Source: Calliopum simillimum
Lineage: Eukaryota > Arthropoda > Insecta > Diptera > Lauxaniidae
Assembly: GCA_951812925.1 (NCBI GenBank)
Contig: OX638368.1
Coordinates: 71,396,422-71,460,421, forward strand
Direction of reading: 5' to 3'
Length of the DNA: 64,000 nt
Every line of letters starts with the position of its first letter. The stretch's first letter is position 1. A model generated the notes under the pieces. The model had not been told where the DNA came from, did not search any database, and saw only the letters and a list, made by a program, of their open reading frames with translations. The translations under genes and the position numbers were made by a program. Below are positions 1 through 11,151 of the stretch, one piece after another.

Positions 1-276
1 TGTCTTGGAATCACAAAAGGCCGGCCTAAAAATCAACGTATCCAAGACTAAAAGCATGAAGCTAAACGCAAACAGGAAACGCTGGGAGTGATGACATCGA
101 AAACGTCGATAGCTTCACGTATTTAGACAGCATTATCTCCATGGATGGTGGAGCAAAAGAGGATATCAACTCAAGAATAGCAAAACCAAAAGGCACGTTT
201 GATCAACTGAACACAATATGGTCTTCTTCCGTTACATCCACCAAAACGAAAGTGCGCATTTTTGATTCGAATGCAC
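1..276 (+). pseudogene. RTE-type non-LTR reverse transcriptase fragment, part 1
   Basis: A decayed stretch of the reverse transcriptase ORF of an RTE-like retrotransposon. Conceptual translation gives GLKINVSKTKSMKLNA, then after a frameshift VDSFTYLDSIISMDGGAKED. These are the K-T-K and F-x-YLGS-type segments just after the catalytic palm in RTE/BovB-type enzymes. The catalytic YxDD box lies outside the window on the left. The ORF breaks off near base 276 and resumes at 3422 with KSVLLNGCETW, which fixes a 3.1-kb insertion between the halves. The family call is confident; the exact clade is inferred from the motif style. Confidence 0.8.
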
Positions 277-499
277 GGAGAAAAAAATAGTACTTGCTAC
301 TTTATTTCACATAAACTTTACCAGAATTTCAAATCAGAATAGTGACAACTTCACACCGAAGTAAGATTCACCTTACTGTTTTAGTCAATTCAGAATGTAT
401 GTTCCTTAGTAATTTTTATGAAAAAATTGGCGCGATATTTACCTTACGTATAGTTCAAACAACAACAAAAAAAAGCAAAAAAAAAAAAAATTAACTGAC

Positions 500-562
500 C
501 GGCGCTGGGGTACGAACCCTGGCCCTTCCGTATGATAGTCCGATACATATCCTCTGGGCTAC
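500..562 (-). repeat. tRNA-like relic, probable SINE head
   Basis: On the minus strand the segment has a box-A-like TAGCCCAGAGG (complement of 551-561) and a box-B-like GGTTCGTACCC (complement of 508-518), spaced about as in a tRNA gene. It is followed on the minus strand by a T-rich run (471-491). The acceptor stem is not clearly paired, so it is read as a tRNA-derived SINE head or pseudogene rather than a working tRNA. Confidence 0.5.
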
Positions 563-710
563 TTACGCATGTGTTGTAGAAGCAAAAAAATTTGTATGTA
601 AAGAAAATGTCTATCCAAAAATAGAAATTGCTACTAAAATTATAAAAGTCAAAATGATTCAAATGATTCTATTCTTATGATAGTTACCTTACTCGAGTGG
701 GGTGACAATA

Positions 711-1216
711 GGTCCGTTTGTTCAAAAAAAACTTTATAAATATTTGTAAATATTTATAAAGTTTTACACAGCTGATCATTTCCCCTCCAAATAAAAATTT
801 AAATTTTTACCCAGAAAATTTTTTTTTGGGCAAAACTTGAAGACTGTCAAATAAAAATTATTTGTCAGAAGTTGTTTACATTTTGAAAAAAAAAATAAAA
901 TTTGAAAAATAAATTAAAAGAAAAACGTATTTCTGTGCTTTGTGTTAACAAAAAAAAAGTTTGATGAAGTTAATGAAGGATGTTGGTGATTTTTGCAGCA
1001 CGTTTAAGTACACCAAAATAGGTAATTAAATGTGCACTAACAGGTGTTCTGACTTTTTTATTTATTTTCTTGGCAGTCTTCAATTTTTTCCCATTTTTGC
1101 GTTCGTTGATTTTTTGTGGTGTTTTCAGCTACTCAGAGATATTTCTGTTCTTAGTATCAAAAAATTTTTAATATGACAGTCTTCAAGTTTTACCACAAAT
1201 TTTCAACGAACGGACC
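711..1216. mobile_element. Short inverted-repeat element (MITE), ends GGTCCGTT
   Basis: Left end GGTCCGTTTGTTCAAAA and right end the complement, with AACGAACGGACC at 1205-1216, flanked by TA on both sides (709-710 and 1217-1218). Subterminal AACTTGAAGACTGTC near 834-848 recurs inverted near 1171-1185. There is no coding capacity. TA flanks fit a Tc1/mariner-type MITE, but the ends are too short to be certain. Confidence 0.6.
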
Positions 1217-1434
1217 TAATTATGACACTCATTTTTGTGCGTGAAAAAAATAAAGTTATTTTGACTAGAATTATAAATTCAAAATGGTCATACATTTTTT
1301 TTCTGAAAGTATAAATTACTTTACATAAAGTCAAATGTAGGAAATTTGTATTAAATACTTTATTTCATTTGTAAATATGACGTTAGGGACCCATCAAATA
1401 GTTCTTACGTAAGGTAAATTATATTTGAAATTTA

Positions 1435-3353
1435 TAGGGCTATTCTGGCTAAGACAGCAGAAAGTCTTTCTGAATACATGTCAGAATTACTTTCTAAGAT
1501 TCCCGAAGACATTCGGTATTCTGGCGCAGAAATCTTTTAGAAAAAGCTCATAAATTCACCACATAAAAGCTTTCGAGGTGAACTTGTCAAATTGTGCAAA
1601 CTAACATGGTTGAATTGCTCTGGTTGCAGCGATAACAAATGCTGCTTCTTCTTAAACTACGAAAATGTCAAAATTCTTTGTTTTGATTATAGACTTTTGA
1701 CAGATAGCAAGGCAAGATGCCGGGTTACATTTTTTATTTTGACATGCAAAATAAATTCTTCCTGCGCGCCGCCATATAATATTGTGCAGAAATTGTTGCT
1801 ATATGTTTTTACACAAACTTTTCTTTTCTTTTGTAACTATTAGAACAAATATTAAACCAAAATAGTTATAATTTTGTTTTTCCCTTTATCATTATCACTC
1901 ATACAAACAAAAATTTAACAACTGCCAAATCTAAGGCAACAATTTTACTTTAAAAACTGTTGTTGTTTTTTTTATATTTTTTTTTGCCCAAATAGGGCTC
2001 TCAAAATAAATTACAACAACAGCAACAGAAAGTTCTGGTCAAATCTACTTTCGGAGATATAGCCATCGGAAGATCGGGATATAGCTTTTATGAAAACCAG
2101 TAAAAGTTCAGAATCCCTTAATGGATTTTAATAATATTGGTGTCATATGAAAGGTATTTTAACTGGCTATAAAAACGATTTGCAAAAGTTTTAAATCCGA
2201 GTCATGGTTTTGGAGATATGGCGAATTTTCGAAAATTTTTACCAGTTTTTTTGTTTTTAATGCACTATTTTTCCAAAAATGTCTTATTAACAAAAACGGC
2301 ATATGAAAGGTAATTTAATAAGCTACAATACTGAACAAAAAATTTTCTAAATCTTGTTCGTAGTTTTCGAGATATTACGATTTTTCTGAAATTTTGGCCG
2401 ATTTTTTTCCCACAGTAATTTGGCATAAGAGTAGGAGTAAGTGGGCGGCTTCGGCTGCAGCTCCGGATTTAAAACTCCCAGAAATCCAATACCGGCTTCA
2501 CGGCGGTCTTCGGCCGCGAATCAGTCTATAATATATCCATCAAATAGTTTGCTAGCAAAATTCCAAATTTCCGTTGTTGTTGTTCATGAAAATTTCTTTG
2601 GCTTACTTTTTTGTTTTCCTATAAAAAAAATGTGCTAATGAAGGAAATGAGGTATAAATTGCATATCAAATCGAATGAAATTGATTAGGATTTCATAATT
2701 TGTTACAAAAACTATAGGTTAATAAGACATTTTTTGGAAAAATAGTGCTTTAAAAATAAAAAACTGGTCAAAATTTTTGAAAATACGCCATATCTCGAAA
2801 ATGTTGACTCGGATTTAAAATTTTTGTAAAACAGTTTTGTAGTGTGTTGAAATACCTTTCATATGCCACCAATATTATCAAAATCCAGCAAGGGGTTCCG
2901 AACTTATATCGGTTTTTATTAAAGCTATATCCCGATCTTTCGATGGCTATATCTCCGAAAGTAGATCCGACCAGACATTTTTGATTATATTTTCTTTCTT
3001 AAAATTAAAAGTTTAATAAGCCAAATTAGGTTTAAAAAGAAAATATTAACAGTCGATAATCTAACACTAAGCCCGGCTGTTTTATGATAAAAAATTATAA
3101 ACAAGCAATAAAATAAAATTTTTCATAATTCTGCACTTTTCACATAATAAAAACCTGACAGCAAGCAACTAATAGTTTTAAGATCGCTCTAAGATCTCCT
3201 ACGTAGCAGGTATTAAAAGTCGTATTTATAAAGACGGAAAAGAGCTTTCGAAATGCTGCCAGAATACCAAAACATCTTCGTTGCTACTTTCGTAGCAGTG
3301 AATACTGTGGTGAGCTGTTTGGCAGCTCTAATACTGTCGCCAGAATAGCCCTA
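1435..3353. mobile_element. Foldback-like element with TAGGGCTATTCTGGC ends and TTA duplication
   Basis: Perfect 15-bp terminal inverted repeats: TAGGGCTATTCTGGC at 1435-1449 and its complement at 3339-3353. TTA lies directly outside each end (1432-1434 and 3354-3356), though a TA duplication with GGGC ends reads equally well. The interior contains a second, longer inverted repeat (about 2030-2410 against 2590-2980), with repeated ATAGCC(A)TCGGAAGATCGGG-type sequence around a GC-rich module at 2411-2545. No transposase ORF is seen. A 3-bp TWA duplication is known for PIF/Harbinger, which is the leading but unproven assignment. Confidence 0.65.
2411..2545. repeat. GC-rich ~145-bp module, copy in the 1435-3353 element
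   Basis: Starts CACAGTAATTTGGCATAAGA and contains GTAAGTGGGCGGC, GGATTTAAAACTCCCAGAAA and CGGCTTCACGGCGGTCTTCG, and ends near TATAATATATCCATC. The same module recurs at 7361-7600, 10461-10690 and 12973-13240 inside other element families. It has far more G+C than its surroundings and several short palindromes. Function unknown. Confidence 0.7.
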
Positions 3354-3421
3354 TTAGTGTTGATTACTTTAATTTTTCGACTAGTCGAGTGGAGTAAAAA
3401 TTATGATGCCTATTTTTCTCC

Positions 3422-3853
3422 ATGTGTGAAATCGGTTTTGCTAAACGGGTGCGAAACATGGCTTGTTACTGAACAACTCACGAACACGGTCCAAGTATTC
3501 GTGAACAAATGCTTAAGGTGTTTACTAAAGGTTTGGTGGCCTCGCACTATATCAAATGCCAAGCTACATCAAAAATGCAACCAGAAGACTATAGCAAATG
3601 AGATCAAGCTGCGCAAATGGAGATGGATTGGTCACACTCTCCGGAAACCACACAGCGAAGTTTGTCGCCAGTCTCTTGAGTGGAGTCCACAAGGCAGTAG
3701 AAGACGTGGTAGACCCAAAATCAACTGGAAAAGGTTGCTGGAAAAGGAAATACAAGAATTGGGAAAGTCGTGGCAAAAGATCAAAGTCATCGCAAGGGAT
3801 CGCAACAAATGGAAACGTCTCATATTGGCCCTATGCTCCTCCTAGGAGTTAAA
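3422..3853 (+). pseudogene. RTE-type reverse transcriptase C-terminus and 3' end, part 2
   Basis: Continues the RTE frame broken at 276. Readable residues include SVLLNGCETW, RCLRCLLKVWWP, KLRKWRWIGHTLRK, GRPKINWKR and the final RLILALCSS. The order NGCETW, then WRWIGHTLR, then RGRPK..W is the usual C-terminus of RTE elements. After the stop comes GGAGTTAAAGGAGAATACAT and a short (ACAT)n tail, the typical microsatellite 3' end of RTE. The same 3' end recurs at 16411-16520 (minus) and 35492-35690 (plus). Confidence 0.85.
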
Positions 3854-3879
3854 GGAGAATACATACATACATATTGTTC

Positions 3880-4885
3880 TAACGGAGCGGAAGCGCTTAT
3901 TGGTGAAAAAGAAACACTTCAGAACGCTTTTTGAAGCACTTCTTTTCTCCGCGCGTAATTTTCTAACGTCATCAAAGTTTGGTGAGTGTCCAGTTAGAGT
4001 ACAGTGGGCTGCAAGTGCCTTTTTTTGCTCTAAAGGGTTATTTTGTAACTTATGGTCCGATTTATGTCCTCAAATTCTTGTCTATAATTTTGTCAATGTT
4101 GTTCCAACATATATTTTATTGCATATGTTGGATCCGTCTTTAGGGCCTCTGCACAAGATTTGGTAAACCAAAATCGCTTTGTCATTTTTGGCAAGTTTAG
4201 ATTTTGTATTTTTTCAATGTGTTCGTCATTTTGAAGGCTACTGTGTATTTATTTTTATCATAGATGTCAGATTTTTTGATAGTAAATACGTCATTGATTT
4301 GTATATCTTGGGTACATCGTCCACAAGTTTTTTTGCGGTCCAAATAAGAAAATCATTTTTGTCAAGTATTTGCAATATTTTTGTCTTATTGTCAGTATGG
4401 AAACCTTTGTCGCTAATGCTGAGAACTCGTCTAATAAAGTTTGTAGCTGTATTAAAGATAATTTGTTTAGGATGTTTTGAGTTGAAGTTAATTATTCGTC
4501 CGCTTGCCATTGGTTTCTGATACCAGTCAACTTTTATTTTGTTATCCTTTCTTATCACTAGAGCGTCTAAATAAGGTATTTGCCCATTTGTTCATTTCTC
4601 TATCGTAAATTTTATTCGTCTATGAAAAGTGTTAAGTTTGTTTAGGGTTTTTTCCACTACGGTATTTTTAATAATCGCAAACAGGTCATCTACATATTTG
4701 GTCAAAAAACGTGGTTTTGTGCCAAGTTCTTCTAATGTCTTGTCAAGAAGCTCTTCCATGACAATGTCAGCAATAATTGGTGATGCAGAGGATCCCATCG
4801 GCATTCCTCTAAGCTGTACATATAAGTATTCCAAGAATTCCTGTAGATTTTGTCCTGAATGTTATAGAAAAAAAGTGGAATATTA
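3880..4885 (-). pseudogene. Penelope-like element, minus-strand half (RT and GIY-YIG)
   Basis: Read on the minus strand, in order: RT palm YVQLRGMPMGSSASPIIAD and LTKYVDDLFAII (complement of 4640-4834), a downstream segment KVDWYQKPMASGRIINFNS with HPKQIIFNTA (4238-4558), and a GIY-YIG endonuclease remnant VYQI...IYVGTT...GHKSD (about 3950-4170). This RT-linker-GIY-YIG order is diagnostic of Penelope-like retroelements. Frames are broken between segments and the N-terminus is missing. It abuts an opposite-strand copy at 4886, forming a head-to-head pair. Confidence 0.88.
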
Positions 4886-5440
4886 TTGAAACATATACAA
4901 AAATGACAAAAGAATTATTTATGGACATCTTAAGATTTTGTATTAAAGAAAATAGGTATTTTAGATATAATGACAAAATATATGTACAGCTTAGAAGAAT
5001 GCCGATGGGATTCCCTGCATCACCAATTGTTGCTGACATTGTCTTGGAAAAGCTACTTGACCAGACATTAGAAGAACTTGACACAAAACCACGTTTTTTG
5101 ATTAAATATGTAGATGACCTGTTAACGATTATTAAAAATACCGAAGTAGAAGGAGTCCTACACAAACTTAACACTTTTCATAGACGAATAAAATTTACGA
5201 TAAAGAAACAAATGGAAAAAGAATAATTTTCCCTTTTGGACCGCAAAAAAACTTCTTAAAAATTTTAGGAAAAAAAGAAATAAAGAAAAACCAGTGGACT
5301 ATTTACCCAAGATATACAAATCAATGACGTATTTACCATCTTTTTCTGAAAAGTTCAAAAAATCTGACATGGTAAAAATAAATACACAGTAACCTTCAAA
5401 ACGACGAACACATTGAAAAAATTATTTAGCAGTACAAAAT
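4886..5440 (+). pseudogene. Penelope-like element, plus-strand half with internal deletion
   Basis: A plus-strand Penelope RT piece: ELFMDILRFCIKENRYFRY, YVQLRRMPMGFPASPIVAD, FLIKYVDDLLTII, ending KKQMEKE at 5226. The downstream part (5230-5440) matches the complement of about 4190-4350, including TACCCAAGATATACAAATCA. The block encoding the WYQKP segment is missing, so this arm carries an internal deletion that the minus arm does not. The two arms are clearly the same family but differ by many substitutions. Confidence 0.85.
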
Positions 5441-5600
5441 CTATTTCTTCAATTCAATTTCAATTTATTTAAGTATAATAAGTATAACAAATATAAGTAC
5501 AATAAGAACTAAGTTCTTTTAACTTCAGTTTTGAGAAAAAAAGAAGAAAATAGGAAGAGAAAAAATAATAAAGAGAAGAGAGAAAGATAAACTAGTAAGG
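5441..5600 (-). repeat. Probable 3' untranslated end of non-LTR copy J1
   Basis: An A/G-rich stretch (GAGAAAAAATAATAAAGAGA at about 5554) resembles the region just 3' of the ORF2 end in copy J2 (49800-49900), where the same purine-rich style occurs. Position and similarity suggest it is the 3' UTR of J1, read on the minus strand. No ORF. Confidence 0.45.
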
Positions 5601-6385
5601 GTGTTACCTTTGGCCTGGCCAAACATTAAATACCCTACACAGCAGTATTTTGAAAGTTTTGCTTATATGGGAAGTGCCACGCCCTCTTGTCCGAATTCAC
5701 CCAGTTTTTTCTCAGAGTTTGAATTTATAGTTCTTAGCATTTGAGTAAAATTTAGTTTGATTATCTCACAAAACGCTTTCAGTATAACGTTTTGAAGTTC
5801 TTGCTTGTATGGGAGGTGCCACGCCCTCTTGTCCGAATTCTCCTGGCTTTTGTTCAGAGCTGGCGCTTACAATTCGAAGTATTTATGTGTATTTTGGTTG
5901 CATTATCGTGAAAAATACTCAAAAAGTTGCATTTTGAATACATTTTTTGTATGGGCGGTAGGCGTGTCCGTTGACCGATTTTGCTCATTTTCAATACCCC
6001 GAGCTAACTTTGACGCCGAAGGCTGTGCACCAAATTTCATTGAATTATCTTGCTTAGTTTTCCCAAAAAGTGTATTTTTAAGTAAGGATATCTCAAAATT
6101 CTGAAGCGATAGAGAAATTTCGTTAAGGGATTTGATTTCAGCATCTAAAAATTAGTTAAAAATGACGATTCGTGTTCCTTTTTATTGATTTTAGTTTTCG
6201 CATGTTATTTTTGACTTTACTCAACTTTGCCAAAAACGGAAAATTCGATTTAAAAAAGCGCCCGACGGATTTTCTAAATTTTTTTTTAATATGATTAGAA
6301 AAGTACCCCGAACAAGAATATATAAAAATTTTCAGAGTGATGCTACTTGAGGGTTAAAAAATGTTTTGACCACCCCTGAATAGTT
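5600..6385. repeat. Insertion with GTGCCACGCCCTCTTGTCCG tandem units
   Basis: Lies between the 3' UTR and the C-terminal coding region of J1. GTGCCACGCCCTCTTGTCCG occurs near 5677 and again near 5817, about 141 bp apart, with a weaker third unit near 5945 (GTATGGGCGGTAGGCGTGTCCG). Each is followed by an AAATTTCATTG-type stretch. This is the dispersed minisatellite style of fly repeats, also at 24721-25110. The ends (AGGGTGTTACC near 5598 and the complement of GGTGGTCAAAACA near 6371) may be worn inverted repeats. No coding. Confidence 0.45.
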
Positions 6386-6389
6386 GATC

Positions 6390-7120
6390 TTAGATGAACT
6401 GGCAGTGAATTCCAGAGTCTGATGGCATTGACAAAAAAAGAGTCTTGTTGAGTGTAGATAATTAAAACTTGGTAAGATCAAAACATTGCTCCTTGCTGAG
6501 TGACTGAATAGTAACTTACAATGGGGTTTTTAAATGAATAAGCTTATGTAGAAACAATCAGTTTCTAAAATTAAGATAGTTCAATATATCACAGATATAT
6601 GATCAAACTTCCTCAACCCATAAACATAACGAGTTGCATGATTAAACGCAATTTCTAATTTGAGTTTAGAACTAGAATCCAGTTTACTATACACCACATC
6701 AGAGTACGTTATGATGGGAACAATTAACAGGACCACAAGCTTACGTCCAGTTTCAAGTGGTGTAAAATCAGCCGATATTCTTAATTTTCTCAATGCAAAG
6801 AAAATTTTTCTTACGACATTGTTAATGTGATCGGTACATGATAGTGTGGTATTTATGTGGAAGCCAAGACTTATAGCATGGTTGATTAACTTAAGTTTCT
6901 TTTTCACCTATAAATAGCGAAGGAATATCGTCAGAATCTAATTCATCTTTATAAATTGGCAAAACGCATAATTTTAAGGCGTTGAGCTCACGTCTGTTAC
7001 GAATAGCCCATATGTTAATGCGTTCTAGATCCTCATTTAGTCTACAACTCAGATCCTCCATCAAACCAGTACGACGAGACAAATAAAGTTGTACATCATC
7101 AGCATAAGCATGTAATGACG
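6390..7120 (-). pseudogene. Non-LTR copy J1, ORF2 C-terminal part
   Basis: Minus-strand frames read YADDVQLYLSRR (catalytic YADD of the reverse transcriptase), LNEDLERINIWAIRN, then LGFHINTTLSCTDHINNVVR, KIFFALRKLR, IVPIITYSDVVYSK and ATRYVYGLRKFDHIS. These are the standard post-palm blocks of Jockey/CR1-group non-LTR enzymes (DL..WA, LGV..D..L....H). Frameshifts separate them. The residues directly before YADD are at 7773 and beyond, across a foldback insertion. Confidence 0.85.
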
Positions 7121-7763
7121 GGTGCCGTGACATAATCCCCACGGACATAATCCCCATTCATTTCCATGGGGATTATGTCCGCAAGTGTTTCGGACATAAT
7201 CCCCTGGAAAAAAACGGACATAGTCCCCATAACTATATTTTGTTATTGACAACAGAAGCAGCACAGGATTTACAACTCCCAAAAATTCCAATACCGTTTC
7301 CGCGGCGGCCTTCAGCCGCTGATCAGTCTATAATATATCCAACACCTAGTTTGCTAGCCACAGTAATTTAACATAAGGGTAGGGGTAAGTGGGCGGCCTG
7401 TGGCCGCAGCTCAGGATTTAAAACTCCCAAAAAGCCAACACCGGCTTCGCGGCGGCCTTCGGTCGCGAATTAGTCTATAATATATCCAACACCTAGTTTG
7501 CTAGCCACAGTAATTTTTCATAAGAGTAGGGGTAAGTGAGCGGCCTGTGGCCGCAGCTTAGGATTTAAAACTCCCAGTCTATAATCAGTCTATAACATCC
7601 AACACTATATAAATTTTTTAAATGGATTATTGCAAAAATTTTGTTCAATCTTAATTAAATTTTTCGGACATAGCCCCCATTGGGATTATGTCCGAAAAAT
7701 TTGCGGACATAACCCCCATGGCCAAAATGGGGATTATGTCCGTTGGGATTATGTCCGGTAACC
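7121..7763. mobile_element. Foldback-like element FB1, short copy, 9-bp duplication
   Basis: Begins GGTGCCGTGACATAATCCCC and ends with the complement of GGTTACCGGACATAATCCC. The 9-bp direct repeat GTAATGACG flanks it exactly (7112-7120 and 7764-7772), and removing the element plus one repeat restores the J1 coding context ahead of YADD. Both ends hold several inverted GGACATAATCCCCAT palindromes. The middle holds about two copies of the ~145-bp GC-rich module. There is no ORF of its own. A 9-bp duplication with complex inverted repeats resembles Foldback/Mutator-like elements; that assignment is inference. Confidence 0.85.
7361..7600. repeat. Tandem ~145-bp GC-rich modules in FB1 short copy
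   Basis: CACAGTAATTT...CATAAG.GTAGGGGTAAGTG repeats at about 7359 and 7506, roughly 147 bp apart, each with GGCCTGTGGCCGCAGCT, GGATTTAAAACTCCC and (first copy) CGGCTTCGCGGCGGCCTTCG. A partial unit lies upstream at 7250-7345. The modules end with CCAACACCTAGTTTGCTAGC. Confidence 0.8.
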
Positions 7764-9214
7764 GTAATGACGCATACTTACAAACTGCAAAAATATCACT
7801 GATAAATATAAAAAATAGCAGAGGCCCAAGGATGGACCCTTGGGGTACTCCTCTACAAACTATTTTATATTGCGAGTACTGTTCCTTCACTTTAAATCTT
7901 TGTATATGGTTCGAAAAATAGCTACTAAGTAGTTAAGTGCTGTTTTCACAGAAGCCATACAAATGTTTCAACTTCTGGCACAATAAAAAATAATAAACCG
8001 AGTCAAAAGCTTTCGAGAAATCGAGCAAGCATAAGAGTTACTAGTCCTTCGTCAAACTTACGTCTTATATAATCAAGCACTTTCACGGTGGCGATTGAGC
8101 AGCTATGTCCAGCTCGAAAACCAGATTGGAGCGGAGACATGAGTTTATAAATAGTTAAGAATTCTAGTATTTGATCTGCCATAAGAGCTTCACATATTTT
8201 GGACAGAGAAGACAATAACCTAATAGGCCTGAACTCATTAGCAGCACTTGCTGAAGGTTTTTTTGCAATTGGCACTACAATAGCGATTTTCCAGGAATGG
8301 GGAAATGAAGATGTCGTAAAACAGTGATTTATAATGTGTGTTAATGGACTCAGAACATACGGCATAATTAGCTTGATAAATTTAAGCGATATTCCATCTT
8401 CTCCTATAGCAGTCGATTTAATTTTTAAGATACTTTTTTTGACATCATTTTCACAAACGGTTTTGAACTCAAAAGTTTGAGGAGTAGCAGTGCCAGATGT
8501 ATCTAGATAGTTTCTGTCAAGAGTCGTCAATGTATGTGAGAGAAAATGTTCATTGAGTTCATTCGGATCAACAAGACATTCAGCAGAGCATTCGTCACCG
8601 AAGCAGAAATTTTTTAGATTTCTCCATAAAACTTTCGAAGGAAGTGTCGTTTTTAACTTAGTGGAGCAGAACCTTGTTTTGGACTGCCTAGTTATCAAGA
8701 TTGATTCATTTCTAGCATATCTAAACCTTTCGAATTTTCAGGTGTTGAATTTCTTTTCCAGAATTTATGGATTTTATTGCGTTTTTTTATAGCCCTTTGC
8801 ACATAAGAATTAAACCATGGGCAAGATTTATTTTTAATAACAACCGTTTTTATTGGTACATGTTTGACATAGAGGGAGGGAATTAATAGTGTTGGTGAAC
8901 AGGTTAAGTTTATCATCAACATTTTCTCTGTACCACACGTGATTCCATAACGTAAGGTTAAGATCACGAACAAGGGCTGGAAGGTTAATTGACTTTAAAT
9001 CATGATACGAGAAAGTATTCGAACATGCATTACGCGAGATATTTATGTTCAGTGTACAGAATATTAAGTAATGGTCAGATATAAAATACAGTTGATCAAA
9101 TGATAGGAAAGAAGACAAATCCGAACCGATGAAATAATCTAAAAGACTAGGGCATGTATTACACGAAAAACGTGTGGGTACAGAGTCGTTCACAACTGAC
9201 ATCCCAAATGATGC
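7764..9214 (-). pseudogene. Non-LTR copy J1, ORF2 middle part (RT fingers/palm, EN C-terminus)
   Basis: Minus strand, from the 5' side: FISDHYLIFC (C-terminal SDH motif of the APE-type endonuclease, 8834-9202), a linker with CPWFNSYVQRAIKKRNKIHKFWKR, then RT blocks IGEDGISLKFIK, THIINHCFTTSSFPHSWKIA, VVPIAKKPSASAANEFRPI, SPLQSGFRAGHS, and GVPQGSILGPLLFFIFISDI ahead of the FB1 insertion. Motif order is that of a Jockey/CR1-group ORF2. The region around the first catalytic Asp is damaged by a frameshift near 8010. The EN N-terminus is at 13793-14350, displaced by element FB2. Confidence 0.9.
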
Positions 9215-9563
9215 AGGTCCATTAAGCTAGCAGAGCGAAAATGGCAGAACTGAAAAAATAAAATGACATAATTATAGGCTAATTTTGGGCTCAAACGCCG
9301 AATTTTAGGCTCTTAATTTTTTTAAAAAAAAAAAATTTGCTCTGCTAGCTTATTAAGCTATTTCGAGAAACACATACGGGACGTATATTGAACTAAAGTA
9401 AGTAGTCAATAATTATAGGCTAATTATAGGCTATTTAAATGCCCAATCGCCAAATAAAAAGCTTACCAATTAAAAAAAAAAAAAAAGATTCTGCTAGGTT
9501 AAGTTTAAGCTAGCAGAGCGATTTCGAAAAAAAAACATTTTGTACTAAAGAAAGTATTCAATA

Positions 9564-10145
9564 ACACAGGCCCACAAAAAAAAAAGTACCATGCGCGAAA
9601 GATCAGACCACCTGAACTTTATGTTTTCGGGGTCGCTGAATCCGAATATGGTGCCAGAATAGCGAAGTTGGTTCGCGTTTTTTCGGAAATCAACAATAAT
9701 GCTGAAAATTACTGATTTTTGCTGGTTTCTGAAAAAACGCGAACCAACTTCGCTATTCTGGCACCATATTCGGATTCAGCGACCTCGAAAACATAAATTT
9801 CAGGTGGTCTGATCTTTCGCGCAGGGCACTTTTTTTTTTTTTTGTCTGTGCCCAGAACCAAAAAAAAAATTCGCTGCGCGAACCATCAAACCATCTGAAC
9901 TTTATGTTTTCGGGGTCGCTGAATCCGAATATGCTGCCAGAATAGCTGAGTTGGTTCGCGTTTTTTCAGAAATCAGAAATAATGCAAAAAAAAAATCTTA
10001 AATTTTCAGCGTAATTGCTGATTTCTGAAAAACGCAAACCAACTTCGCTATTCTGACACCATATTCGGATTCAGCGACCCCGAAAACATAAAGTTCAGGT
10101 GGTCTAATCTTTCGCGCATGGTACTTTTTTTTTGTGGGCCTGTGT
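9564..10145. mobile_element. Tandem pair of palindromic MITEs, ends ACACAGGCCCAC
   Basis: Two back-to-back palindromes (about 9564-9851 and 9852-10145). Each arm holds CTGAACTTTATGTTTTCGGG, TCGCTGAATCCGAATATG, CAGAATAGC and GTTGGTTCGCG in that order, then inverted. The outer ends are ACACAGGCCCACAAAAAA and its complement; the inner junction carries a worn GTCTGTGCCCAGAACC. Target duplication is ambiguous (at most one or two bases). A divergent TCCGAAT-type relic occurs near 19245. Non-coding. Confidence 0.75.
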
Positions 10146-10460
10146 AATTATAGGCTTATTATAGGCTATTTAAATCCCCAATCACCAAATAAAAAGCTTT
10201 CCATTTAAAAAAAAAAAATTTGCTAGGTTAAGTTTAAGTTAGCAGAGGGATTTCGAAAAAAAAAACATTTTGTACTAAAGAAAGTATTCAATAATTATAG
10301 ACTAATTATAGGCTATTTAAATGCCTCATCGCCAAAAGAAAAGCTTTTCATTTAAAACAAAAAAAAAAAACTTTGAATAACATTAATTCCAGAGAAGAAA
10401 AAAAAACAACGACAACAACAACAAAAACTACTACAACAACAACAAATTTACTACTACAAC

Positions 10461-10690
10461 AACAGTAATTTTACATAAAAGTAGGGGTAAGTGGGCGGCC
10501 TGCGGCCGCTGCTCAGGATTTTAACCCGTCAGACATCCAACACCGGCTTCGCGGCGGCCTTCGCGAATCAGTCTTATGCAAAAAAAATTAAAAATTTTAT
10601 TAAAAATTGCGCGTGCAATTTGACTAGCAAAACTATTTGTCGGATATATTATAGACTGATCCGCGGCAGATGGGGCATTTAAATAGCCTA
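10461..10690. repeat. GC-rich module in FB2 centre, flanked by (CAA)n
   Basis: AACAGTAATTTTACATAAAA followed by GTAGGGGTAAGTGGGCGGCC and ACACCGGCTTCGCGGCGGCC; then a worn inverted tail with GGATATATTATAGACTGATC. It is preceded by an ACAACAACAAC-rich stretch (10405-10460). Same module as at 2411, 7361 and 12973, here at the centre of a different foldback family. Confidence 0.7.
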
Positions 10691-11151
10691 TAATTATTGA
10701 ATACTTTCTTTAGTTCAAAATGTTTTTTTTTTCGAAATCCCTCTGCTAGCTTAAGCTTAACCTAGCAAATTTTTTTTTTTTAAATGAAAAGCTTTTTGGT
10801 GCCGTGACATAGTCCCCACGGACATAATCCCCATTCACGAAATGGGGATTATGTCCGCCAATAATTCGGACATAGTCCCCATTTCTAAAATGGGGATTAT
10901 GTCCGCAAGTGTTTCGGTCATAATCCCCAGGAAAAAACGGACATAGTCTCCATAACGATATTTTGTTATTGACAACAGCCGCAGATCAGGATTTACAACT
11001 CCCAAAAATTCCAATACCATTTCCGCGGCGGCCGCTGATCAGTCTTTAATATATCCAACACCTAGTTTGGAGCATACCAGTGAAAATGGTATTTTTTAGC
11101 AGATGTTTCAGATTTATTTTTCAAATGTTTTAATGGATCGAATATATTCTA

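Larger units (their letters stand above)
277..3421. mobile_element. Nested insertion inside the RTE element
   Basis: The segment separates two halves of one RTE reading frame. Its ends are similar inverted sequences: GGAGAAAAAAATAG at 277 and the complement of CTATTTTTCTCC at 3410-3421. Flanks ATGCAC and ATGTGT look like a worn short target duplication. No transposase is visible. It is a host for at least two more inverted-repeat elements (711-1216 and 1435-3353) and a tRNA-like relic. Superfamily is unknown. Confidence 0.55.
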
